This document shows positions 31,868-39,997 of a stretch of 64,000 nt of DNA, piece after piece. Position numbers and translations under genes: made by a program. A model generated the notes under the pieces. The model did no database searches and was not told where the DNA came from. It worked only from the letters and a program-made list of their open reading frames with translations. The DNA comes from Enterococcus lacertideformus (GTDB lineage Bacteria > Bacillota > Bacilli > Lactobacillales > Enterococcaceae): assembly GCA_015680865.1 (NCBI GenBank), contig JADAKE010000016.1, positions 367,264 to 431,263 of the forward strand, read 5' to 3'. Position 1 is the first letter of the stretch. The number at the start of each line of letters is the position of its first letter.

Positions 31868-32362
31868 TCAAATTTTTCTTTGCCATTTCTGAAAACGATG
31901 AGGATATACATTTTCTTGAGTTACGATTCCTTCATGTTACTCGACTAATTCAAAATTTGAAAAATCAATCTCACCAATAAATGTATCACCTTCAAACTCC
32001 CCATCAATCAATGTTCGCCAAATAATTCCTGTTTCTGGCAACAATTCTTGAAAAATCCGACTACCTCCTGATACATAGATATCTTCTGAGATATTTTTTG
32101 TGTATGTTAATAGTTCGTCAATCGAATGAAGAACTTCTGCATTTTTTTCTACCTTAAACTCCTTTTGTGTAGTCAAAACAATAATATGACGATAAGGTAA
32201 AGATAAATTCCCCATACCCTCATATGTCTTTCTCCCCATCACAAGTATTTTATCCATAGTATGTTCTCTAAAAAAACGCATATCATTTGGTAGTTTCCAT
32301 GGAAGCAATCCATCTTTTCCTATTAATCCATTTTTATCTTGAGCCCACATTGCAATAAACAT
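31868..32362 (-). pseudogene. folA: Dihydrofolate reductase with a premature TAA near the 3' end
   Basis: Reduces dihydrofolate to tetrahydrofolate. The start MFIAMWAQDKNGLIGKDGLLPWKLPNDM (key LLPWKLPNDM) and VMGRKTYEGMG, YVSGGSRIFQ motifs are normal. After FSNFELVE the codon is TAA, a position that would be a glutamate, and the same frame continues HEGIVTQENVYPHRFQKWQRKI to a TGA at 31868. The made protein would be 141 residues instead of about 165, losing the C-terminal beta strands of the fold. Activity is doubtful. The ribosome binding site GAGGAGG is strong. No thyA is adjacent, although thyA often precedes folA in this group. Confidence 0.85.
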
Positions 32363-32519
32363 GACCTTCCTCCTCTCATCCCCATGGGGATATCATACAC
32401 GCACAGAAAATACTAAACCAATACCAAATACCCAAAAAAAGACTGTAACATACCATGATGTCCAGTCTTCTCACAAGTCTTATTCATGAAAAAAATGAAT
32501 TCAGAACTCGTTTTATTTT

Positions 32520-32669
32520 TTATTTAGTTTCACGGTGTAAAGTAACTTTACGTTCGCGTGGGCAATATTTTTGTTTTTCCAAACGATCAGGGTTGTTACG
32601 TTTGTTTTTGCTTGTTAAGTAGTTACGTTCTTTGCAAGAAGTACACTCTAAAGTAATGTTTACGCGCAT
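32520..32669 (-). CDS. rpmG: 50S ribosomal protein L33
   Basis: A 49-residue protein with [17 protein letters not shown] and a basic C-terminus ending KVTLHRETK. The zinc ribbon retains CTSC but has only one cysteine in the second half (KYCPRERK), the C- type of L33 in part. Enterococci carry several L33 copies. ATG follows GGAGGG. Confidence 0.93.
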   Translation of the reverse strand: MRVNITLECTSCKERNYLTSKNKRNNPDRLEKQKYCPRERKVTLHRETK

Positions 32670-32899
32670 ATTTTTCCCTCCCATGTTTTACTAGAATACT
32701 CTAAGATGACTCTCAGACTTGACTATCTTACCATAATTTAAAAACTTTTACTAGCTTTATTATAAAATTTGTTAAGTAATATTACTTGACGAAATTTCAA
32801 TTACTGATATTCAGTAAACAGAATCTTTTTCTTTTTTGGCAATTGAGCTTACACTTAAAATAGAAGAAAAATATATTCTATTTTAAGGAGGGCAATCTT

Positions 32900-33331
32900 A
32901 TACCATGGAATATGAAAGACTATCCACCTGCTATGAAAAAATTAGAAGAACTAGTTCGAAAAAAAGCAATTGATATCGGTAATGCCTTACTTGCAGATGG
33001 CTATCCAGATGATAGAGCCATTCCTATTGCAATTAAACAAGCAGAAGAATGGTATGAAAACGCAGATAACTCAGTGAAAAAAATTTTTTCAAAAGAAAAA
33101 AATCCCACTAAGCAAGATACGCATGGCACAAATACACGAGCTAAAAAATTATTAAATGCTAGTGTTCTTGTAAAATTTGAGAAAAATGAGTGGGTGGTGC
33201 TTTCAGAAGGAGCAAAAAAGGCAAGTAATCGCTTTGATACAAAAGAGAAAGCGATTGAAAAAGGAAAAGAAATTGCTCAAAATAAAGGAACATCCTTGAT
33301 TATTTATAAAAAGAATAGTGAAAAAGAATAG
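32900..33331 (+). CDS. YdaT-like protein with C-terminal DUF2188, unusual ATA at the start position
   Basis: Relatives begin MPW followed by a DYP motif and a region of short helices (RKKAIDIGNALLADGY). Here the codons read ATA CCA TGG AAT ATG AAA GAC TAT, with AAGGAGGG seven bases before the ATA. So the expected start has become ATA. Translation would have to use ATA or the internal ATG at 32912, too far from the ribosome binding site. The C-terminal about 50 residues (KNEWVVLSEGAKKASNRFDTKEKA) are the DUF2188 repeat. Function unknown; often stress-related in annotations. Confidence 0.75.
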   Translation: MPWNMKDYPPAMKKLEELVRKKAIDIGNALLADGYPDDRAIPIAIKQAEEWYENADNSVKKIFSKEKNPTKQDTHGTNTRAKKLLNASVLVKFEKNEWVVLSEGAKKASNRFDTKEKAIEKGKEIAQNKGTSLIIYKKNSEKE

Positions 33332-33443
33332 TGAAAAAGAAACAAAAAACTAAAAAACGTGTCTAGAGTGAAAAGTAAAGATCACATTTTTCTTATGCTC
33401 CTCCACTTAATACAAAGCTTGCGAGAAGCTGACTTTCCGTGAA

Positions 33444-33493
33444 AAGTCAAAAAAACTAAAAATACGAGAAATTATTTTGAGTTTTTTTGACTT
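33444..33493. terminator. Inverted repeat downstream of asnB
   Basis: A perfect 14-bp stem AAGTCAAAAAAACT with AGTTTTTTTGACTT around a 22-base loop lies between the YdaT-like gene and the asnB stop and may stop transcription from both sides. Confidence 0.65.
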
Positions 33494-33558
33494 ATCTTTC
33501 AGGACAAACCATTTCTTTTCCAGTCATTTGTTCTTTATTTTTTATGAGCGATTTATTT

Positions 33559-35454
33559 TTACACCGTAATATAGTCAATTGTTTCTGGTTGAGGTACTTC
33601 TTCGTCAATAAAGAATACTTTGTACCATGTTAAGAAACTGAAAATTGTCCAAATCTTCCTTTGTTCTTCTCTACGACCTTCATGATGATCATTTAATAAA
33701 CTATTGATTTTTTCTTGATCAAAGAATTCTTTTGTAAAATCTGCGTCAAATAATTTTTTTACTTGTTTATACCCATGATCTTCTTTTAACCAAGCTTTGA
33801 TTGGTACAGGAAAACCTAATTTTACTCGATTTGACCATTCTTCTGGCAAATGCTTATTTGCTGCCTGACGGAAAATATCTTTTGTATTATTTTGGTTTAA
33901 CAAATACTTACTCGGAATTTGTTGAGCCAATTTCATCACTTCAATATCTAATAAAGGCACACGTACTTCTAGGGAACTAGCCATTGATAATTTATCTGCT
34001 TTTAACAAAATATCTTTTGGCATCCATTGATGAAGATCCACGTACTGCATTTTATTTATTTCGTCTTCAATTCCTTCTGTTTTAGCGTAATGAACAGACA
34101 TAATCTCATTGACAGACGGCGCTTGTTGATACTCTTTTGTCAAGATAGCTGCTGCTTCATCTTCGTCAAACACACGAGCATGTCCAATAAAATATTCTTT
34201 TGCTGGAGCTAAAGACTCATACAAATGGATTCTGCCATGAAAATTTCTCATTTTGCCAATTTTTCGGCCTAAGTTATAGCGTGTTCCTTTGGGCAGTTTC
34301 TTTAATCCTTGTGCAATGACTCGAATGAATTTTGAATTTGTATGGAAACCATAAGTTTGATATCCAGCAAACAATTCATCAGCTCCTTCACCAGACTGAA
34401 CGACACGTACACTTTTTGAAGCTAAATTCGCTAAAAAGTAGAGTGGCACACAAGAAGGATTAGAATCAGGCTCATCCAAATGATATTGAATCAATGGAAA
34501 AGCTTTAAAGGACATGTCGCCATCAATTACAGCTGCTGTATTATCTAAATCCAACAACTCTGTTAACTTTCTCGCTTCAATCGCTTCATTATAAGTTTTA
34601 TCGTCAAATCCGATTGAAAAAGAATGGTCTGGTTTTAACACAGAAGTCACATAACTTGAATCAACCCCACTTGATAAGAAAGAGCCAACTTCCACATCAC
34701 TGATAGTGTGAGCAGCGATTGAAGCTTTTACTGTTTCATCAATCTTTTCGATCCATTCTTGTCGCGAATGATGCTGTTTTGCTTCAAAATCAGCATCCCA
34801 ATATTGTTGAATATCCAAATGACCGTCTTTATAAGTAAAATAATGTCCTTCTGGTAAACGATGAACACCTTTGAAGAATGTTTCCCCATTCAATGGAGAA
34901 TATTGAAACGTCATATAAGGTTTTAATGCTGCTTTATTCAACTCTTTATGAAAATCTGGATGTGGTAAAAAACTCTTGATTTCTGAGCCAAACATGAATG
35001 TACCATTCATTTCGGTATAATAATAAGGCTTAATCCCGAAATGATCACGTGCACCGAACAGCTCATTTTTTTCATTGTCCCAGATAGCAAAAGCAAACAT
35101 ACCGCGCACCTTTTGTAACAAAGCAGTGCCCCATTCTTCATATCCATGTAGCAAGACTTCAGTATCCGCATGTGTTTGAAAAATATGCCCAGCCGCAATC
35201 AATTCTTCTCTAAGTGGCTGATAATTATAAATCTCTCCATTAAAAATGATGATTTTTGTTTGATCCTCATTATAAATAGGCTGCGTACCGCCTTCTAAAT
35301 CGATGATACTTAATCTTCTAAATCCTAAGGCAACATGATGATCAATATACTCACCTGAACTATTAGGTCCTCGATGAACAATACGATCCATCATAGCATT
35401 TACTATTGCTTTTTTATTATCTTTGTCATTGACAAATCCTACAATTCCGCACAT
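33559..35454 (-). CDS. asnB: Asparagine synthase (glutamine-hydrolysing)
   Basis: It is 631 residues. The N-terminal class II glutaminase begins MCGIVGFVN with the nucleophile Cys2 and has GFRRLSIIDL, FNGEIYNY motifs. The synthase domain has the pyrophosphate-binding loop SFLSSGVDSSYV (about residue 255) and GEGADELFAGY. Complete and monocistronic. It makes asparagine from aspartate, ATP and glutamine. Confidence 0.95.
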   Translation of the reverse strand: MCGIVGFVNDKDNKKAIVNAMMDRIVHRGPNSSGEYIDHHVALGFRRLSIIDLEGGTQPIYNEDQTKIIIFNGEIYNYQPLREELIAAGHIFQTHADTEVLLHGYEEWGTALLQKVRGMFAFAIWDNEKNELFGARDHFGIKPYYYTEMNGTFMFGSEIKSFLPHPDFHKELNKAALKPYMTFQYSPLNGETFFKGVHRLPEGHYFTYKDGHLDIQQYWDADFEAKQHHSRQEWIEKIDETVKASIAAHTISDVEVGSFLSSGVDSSYVTSVLKPDHSFSIGFDDKTYNEAIEARKLTELLDLDNTAAVIDGDMSFKAFPLIQYHLDEPDSNPSCVPLYFLANLASKSVRVVQSGEGADELFAGYQTYGFHTNSKFIRVIAQGLKKLPKGTRYNLGRKIGKMRNFHGRIHLYESLAPAKEYFIGHARVFDEDEAAAILTKEYQQAPSVNEIMSVHYAKTEGIEDEINKMQYVDLHQWMPKDILLKADKLSMASSLEVRVPLLDIEVMKLAQQIPSKYLLNQNNTKDIFRQAANKHLPEEWSNRVKLGFPVPIKAWLKEDHGYKQVKKLFDADFTKEFFDQEKINSLLNDHHEGRREEQRKIWTIFSFLTWYKVFFIDEEVPQPETIDYITV

Positions 35455-36600
35455 CTACTTTTTTCACATCCTAAATAATAATTACAGTTCCATTTATTTC
35501 ACACATAGCATCTTATCATAGAGGCTACTAAAGGGCTAAATGATATCTCTCTTACATTTTCGTCACATAAAAATACAACAAAATTTTTCATGGCTTTCAT
35601 AAAAAAGTGGTACTTACAACTAATTTACCATGTTTTCTCTTACGAAGCTATCTTAATTAATGAAGAGATAGAAAAATATTATTTATTATTTAATCATTAA
35701 TATAATCTGGATTTCCCCTCATCACTTAACTATTGTACTTTCACTCTATTTTTGCTAGTTTGCAAAATTTTATAGTGATTTAACTATATTTAATAATTAT
35801 AGATTTATGCGATAATTTTTACATTTATACGACATGAGATCATTTGACTAATTAAGCTATACTGTTAACAGGATTCAATAATAATCGACAATACTTTTTA
35901 TTGGTGAATAATATGAGCTAAAGTATGTCTAGAAATAGGAATTGCTTAGAAAAATCCGTGATAAAGTTTTTTTCAAAATGATTAAATTAGAGCTTTTTCG
36001 CCAGATAGAAATCAATCACTTAAGTCTTTTCAGAATCCATTAGACAATTACATTAACTGATATACTCACAAAAGAAATAAGATAAGAATGAATTGATCTG
36101 TCGCCAAATAAGTATTGGAAGCAACCCATTTAAAAAAGTTCAACTTTTGAGATTCAGTTCATCGGAGAGGCTATTTTTATAAAAGTAGATAGATATTATT
36201 AATTTGTACATCGTTCACTAATCAATCGAACACAACGTAAAACAAGATTATGTTTACCCCACATTGGAATCTCACAACAAGATATCTTCTGAATATTCTT
36301 TCCTAAATACGAATAAAAATAGGATCAAAATACAAACTATATTTTTCCTTTTCATCCCTCCGAATAGAGTCATTAAGTAGTTAAACTTTTTTCTTAGCTA
36401 CTAATACAAGTGAGGTCTATACATAATTATTTAGTAGCAAGAAATAAGCAGATATTTTTCTAAATTTGAGAGGAAATACAAAAGCTAGTTTTTTGATATT
36501 AATTGTTACCTACTTGGAGTTTCTCAAACTTTTAATAAATTTCGGCTTGTTTTTCAAAGGGGTGGCTTTTATTTCACCATCTATTCATTTTTATACATGC
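35455..36600. other. 1.1-kb gene-free, A/T-rich region
   Basis: After the asnB promoter there is about 1.1 kb in which every frame is short and lacks a ribosome binding site. I see no RNA gene. Given the integrase remnant and decayed tRNA just downstream, it is likely decayed mobile-element DNA, but nothing in it can be named. Confidence 0.5.
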
Positions 36601-36634
36601 TAAAGAGCCTAAGACAACCTTTCCTCTTAGGCTC
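36601..36634 (-). terminator. Terminator of the small membrane-protein gene
   Basis: GAGCCTAAGA and TCTTAGGCTC form a perfect 10-bp stem, followed on the minus strand by TTTAG. Confidence 0.75.
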
Positions 36635-36677
36635 AAGTTTACTAACGTGAATGTTTATAGGATAAAAATTATAAATA

Positions 36678-36941
36678 TTAACCAAGTCCAAAATACAATA
36701 TTGTAAAGTACCCTACCGGTAAAGCATTCAACAATAATCCTATTATTGCAATTATTTTATTAAGCTGACTACCACTTTTTTTAATCAACCAAATAGAAAT
36801 TATAGATCCTACTACTCCAATAATTAATAAAGGTGTAATATCAGAAAATAGCATTCTAAACCAATCCGTAAACATTCCTATAATTACTATAAACCCCATC
36901 AATACACTAATGATACTTATAAAATTAATTTTTTTATCCAT
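36678..36941 (-). CDS. Small membrane protein, unknown
   Basis: It is 87 residues with three hydrophobic stretches (FISIISVLMGFIVIIGMF, PLLIIGVVGSIISIWLI, IIAIIGLLLNALPVGYF). It starts MDKKINF behind AAGGAGG at six bases, with its own terminator. Not recognised. It lies in the gene-poor stretch between asnB and tRNA-Ser and may be mobile-element cargo. Confidence 0.65.
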   Translation of the reverse strand: MDKKINFISIISVLMGFIVIIGMFTDWFRMLFSDITPLLIIGVVGSIISIWLIKKSGSQLNKIIAIIGLLLNALPVGYFTILYFGLG

Positions 36942-36973
36942 AAGAATCCTCCTTATTTTCAATTAAATTATAA

Positions 36974-37047
36974 TATACCCTGTAGGATTCGAATCTACGA
37001 ACGGACGGTTACAAGCCATCTGTTCTAATCAACTGAGCTAAGGATAC
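36974..37047 (-). pseudogene. Decayed tRNA-Thr (anticodon TGT)
   Basis: The minus strand reads as a cloverleaf: acceptor GTATCCT with AGGGTAT, anticodon stem GATGG with CCGTC, and loop CTTGTAA giving anticodon TGT (Thr). Conserved pairs are lost: the D stem has GCTC opposite GAAC (a mismatch), the D loop has GA where GG is invariant, and the T stem ends A opposite C at the universal G53-C61 pair. All are G-to-A changes. No CCA is encoded. Probably a non-functional copy, perhaps phage-borne. Confidence 0.7.
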
Positions 37048-37390
37048 TTAAAAGATCTCGTAGGAAGATAAGCTGTTGAAAACGCACATATTAAAACAGA
37101 TAAAGAATAGGTTCTTCCCACGATATCTATTTAAGAATACTAAATTTTTATCAAAATATATTTTTTTTATTTTTATTTTATTCAAAAAAAAATAAGTGGA
37201 TTGAATCTATACATATAAGTTAGTTTAGAGTCCAATAGCCACCCTAAAAAATTAAAAAAAAACAAAAGTTACACATCTATTATTTTTGATTGTATTGCTT
37301 CTTTCCAAATCATAACTAGTAATCCTATGAAATTAGTTTTTGTTCCAAGCTAAGAAGTCCTAGACATTGAAGATAGAAGAAAAGAGAAAT
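37048..37390. other. Gap between the tRNA remnant and the integrase remnant
   Basis: About 340 bases of A/T-rich sequence without a recognisable gene. The last part may be the degraded 5' portion of the integrase (REIL-like residues in other frames near 37380). Confidence 0.4.
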
Positions 37391-37560
37391 TTTACTTTGA
37401 CTTTGGAGTGGTCTAACATCGATTTTAAAAATAAAACGCTCAATATTACTAAAGCTACGACATGAGAATATTCAAATGATTTCAAGTCTTGCAAATTATA
37501 TGAAAGAATTAATGGTATAATATCAAAAAATGGTGCTAAAAGAAGTATTCTTTTTAAAAA
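37391..37560 (+). pseudogene. Tyrosine recombinase (integrase) remnant beside tRNA-Ser
   Basis: One frame reads TLTLEWSNIDFKNKTLNITK followed by ATT and a TGA, then EYSNDFKSCKLYERINGI. The phrase L-x-L-x-W-x-x-I-D-F-x-N-K-T-x-x-I is diagnostic of the start of the phage-integrase catalytic domain. Flanking residues are out of frame and stops occur, so only a fragment remains. It lies 50 bases from the 3' end of tRNA-Ser, the usual location for such an integrase. Confidence 0.7.
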
Positions 37561-37593
37561 AAAGAGAGCTATCCAACGTTTGTTGGATAGCTC
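37556..37593 (-). terminator. Terminator of tRNA-Ser
   Basis: GAGCTATCCAAC and GTTGGATAGCTC form a perfect 12-bp stem with loop GTTT; the minus strand then has TCTCTTTTTTTT. Confidence 0.85.
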
Positions 37594-37608
37594 TGAAGCG
37601 TTGATATA

Positions 37609-37696
37609 AGGAAGGTACGGGACTTGAACCCGTGCACCAGTATAAACCGGCTCGCCGGATTTCGAGTCCGGTGCATTACCACTCTGCCAACCTTCC
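37609..37696 (-). tRNA. tRNA-Ser (anticodon CGA)
   Basis: Acceptor GGAAGGT with ACCTTCC, long serine-type variable arm, T arm ACGGG-TTCAAGT-CCCGT, anticodon loop CTCGAAA giving CGA (decodes UCG). The 3' end reads CCTTCC then T, so no CCA is encoded and the discriminator appears to be U where G is usual for serine. All other pairs are intact. Confidence 0.93.
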
Positions 37697-37892
37697 GTAC
37701 ATATTATTTTTAAACTTTTTTAGTAAAAAGTCAAGTGCATTTACAAATAGAACGCAAAAATCAGCATGTTTTTTGCGGAAGAGCAAAAAAAAAAACACAA
37801 GAATCATTTGCCCCATCCTCCCAGAAGCCGCTATTGGAAAAGTAACTAGAGAAAGAGTGTTTGAATGAGCCTTGTGCTATTTAAGAATACGT

Positions 37893-38459
37893 CTAGCGTA
37901 TTGTTTCAGGATTTTCTAAAGCAAGAATAGAGTCAGTCGTCTGCTTGATAAACGAAATAATCTGATCTTCTGTCGGGTGTATGATATTTGAAGACATTAA
38001 CGATGCAATCCCCGTTACTGCTACCCATGTCCCAGTGTGTAAAGCATCAATATATTCATCTGATAACTGACTGTAGTGATGATCTTCTTTTACTATTTCA
38101 CGGAAATAGTTGTAAGAAAAATCATGCATCTTTTGTCCATCGCCATGTTCGTCAATATATAACGCCATGTAGAGACTATGATGTTTTTTCGCAAAATAAA
38201 TATAATTCAAACCAAGGTCGATAATCTTATCACCAGTACGCTCTACTGGAAAAACCGTTTCTTTCAGTTGTTCAAAAATAGAATCTAATAAAGTATTTTT
38301 TAAATCTTCCATGTTTTTGAATTCTAAATAAATAGGTTGAGTTGATATACCCATTTTTTTAGCAATATTTCTTGCAGTGAACCCTTTAAAACCTTCCTTG
38401 GCAACAACATCATAAGCAGCTTTTAGAATTTGATCTTTGGTATATACTTTTCTTCTCAT
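37893..38459 (-). CDS. TetR/AcrR-family regulator
   Basis: It has about 188 residues. The N-terminal HTH is ILKAAYDVVAKEGFKGFTARNIAKKMGIS (recognition part TARNIAKKMGIS), and the C-terminal ligand domain has TGTWVAVTGIASL as seen in TetR proteins with a WHG-type domain. The start is taken at MRRKVYTK behind GGGGGAG. No obvious target gene is adjacent; the nearest divergent gene is the TVP38-type membrane protein 850 bases away. Confidence 0.88.
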   Translation of the reverse strand: MRRKVYTKDQILKAAYDVVAKEGFKGFTARNIAKKMGISTQPIYLEFKNMEDLKNTLLDSIFEQLKETVFPVERTGDKIIDLGLNYIYFAKKHHSLYMALYIDEHGDGQKMHDFSYNYFREIVKEDHHYSQLSDEYIDALHTGTWVAVTGIASLMSSNIIHPTEDQIISFIKQTTDSILALENPETIR

Positions 38460-39306
38460 TAAAACTCCCCCACTTCTTACTGCAATATATGTTGTTTTAT
38501 TGTAACCGATAGACAAGGTTTTTGGCAAATAATTTACTCAAAACGTTATATTTTAATATTTTTTCTTATTTATTTTTAACAATTACATCTTATTATTTAA
38601 AATTTGAAAAAAAAACTGGTTCCCCTTACAAAATTTGATTTGTCCACAACTCATAGTTAAACAAAAGTTTTAGTTCACGTTATAGTTAAAGAAAACAATA
38701 CATACTGTTTGTAATGATTAATTAAAACAACGTTATTTATATTTATCCTCAAAAAAGAAAGCTTTCACAAAAAAAGAGTATTTTTATCTTACTTTTACAG
38801 GCCTATTTTTCTCACTTATTGACTATTCTTTTGGAATTCATACTGAAAATTCCGGAATTTTTCTAACTTTCTCGCTTCTTTAGCAATTTTATGATTGATT
38901 ATTTAGCCTAAGTATTTTTTAATCGCATATATGAATGTTGAATTTTTGACTTTATTATCGACTTGGCTTTTTTATCGTCACAATATTTATTTAAATAAGT
39001 CTATGCTTTCCTAATTGATCTTGCCACACTGTTTATTTCTTTCACTTGACTTCCGCTCCCTTTTTCTAATTTATCATAGTTTATTTGATCGTTTTTCTGT
39101 CTCATACTTTTTATGAAATAAAAATATTTAAAGACAAAATTACATTAAATACGTCTTGAGTTGGATGTTTTTTGTGGTATTGTTCATTTATACTATTGTT
39201 AACTTACAGAATTGTTTGATTTTTGTCATATAAAATAGTGGCGCAAACGGTTAATTATGAAGTACATTATCATTATTAGAAAACGTATCGGAGGAGTTGA
39301 TAGACG
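38460..39306. other. 0.85-kb gap with a possible relic frame
   Basis: No intact gene. On the minus strand, 39001-39105 opens with MRQKNDQINYDKLEKG and runs 34 codons to TAG; the following bases keep coding-like character in shifting frames. It has no ribosome binding site, so I leave it as a possible relic. The promoter of the downstream membrane-protein gene should be in the last 100 bases. Confidence 0.35.
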
Positions 39307-39903
39307 ATGAACATTGCCATGTCACGAAAATTGATTAATTTTATCTCAATTCTCGGATTGGGTGTATCGATAGCATTAACAGTTTACTTTATCAATTTAG
39401 GTGTATTTAAAGATTTGGATTCTTTAAGAGGCTTAGTTGGTGACTCAATTATTTTAGGTCCTATTATCTTTATTTTGATCCAGATCCTGCAAGTAGTCAT
39501 CCCTATCATTCCTGGCGGTATAAGTACAGCAGCTGGTGTATTGATATTTGGTCCGTATGCTGGCTTTATTTATAACTATGTAGGTATTTGTATTGGCTCG
39601 ATCATCATCTTTTTACTTGGACGCAGATATGGAAAACCGGTTATTTTAACCATGATTAGTGATAAAACTTATAATAAATATATTGGATGGATTGATAATC
39701 AAAATCGGTTCGATAAATTATTTGCATTAGCGATTTTTCTACCAATTGCGCCAGATGATGCTCTGTGTTTGATGGCTGGCTTAACGAATATCTCTGTCAA
39801 AAAATTTACTTGGATCATTCTTTTAGCAAAACCATTATCAATATTTTTGTATAGTATGGCTTTAATTTACGGCGGGCATTTCTTAAATGGTTTACTAGGA
39901 TAA
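39307..39903 (+). CDS. TVP38/TMEM64 (SNARE-associated, DedA-like) membrane protein
   Basis: It is 198 residues with five or six hydrophobic segments. The family core includes PIIPGGISTAAGVLIFGPYAGF (key PIIPGG and GPYAGF), GSIIIFLLGRRYG and FLPIAPDDALCLMAGL. These proteins are putative lipid scramblases or transporters. ATG follows GGAGGAG ten bases upstream. A terminator follows. Confidence 0.85.
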   Translation: MNIAMSRKLINFISILGLGVSIALTVYFINLGVFKDLDSLRGLVGDSIILGPIIFILIQILQVVIPIIPGGISTAAGVLIFGPYAGFIYNYVGICIGSIIIFLLGRRYGKPVILTMISDKTYNKYIGWIDNQNRFDKLFALAIFLPIAPDDALCLMAGLTNISVKKFTWIILLAKPLSIFLYSMALIYGGHFLNGLLG

Positions 39904-39908
39904 TGAAC

Positions 39909-39967
39909 AATAAGTGAACGTATTTCGCTAAGTTATCTGCGTAGTACGCTCACTTATTTTAGTTTTT
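39909..39967 (+). terminator. Terminator after the TVP38-type gene
   Basis: AATAAGTGAACGTA and TACGCTCACTTATT pair with one mismatch around 21 bases; TTTAGTTTTT follows. Confidence 0.75.
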
Positions 39968-39997
39968 ACGTTATAATTATTTATGGTAGGTGATTAC

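Noticed and set aside
38930..39105. Minus-strand frame starting MRQKNDQINYDK with coding-like residues
   Set aside because: No ribosome binding site, stop after 34 codons and further stops; mentioned only as a possible relic.
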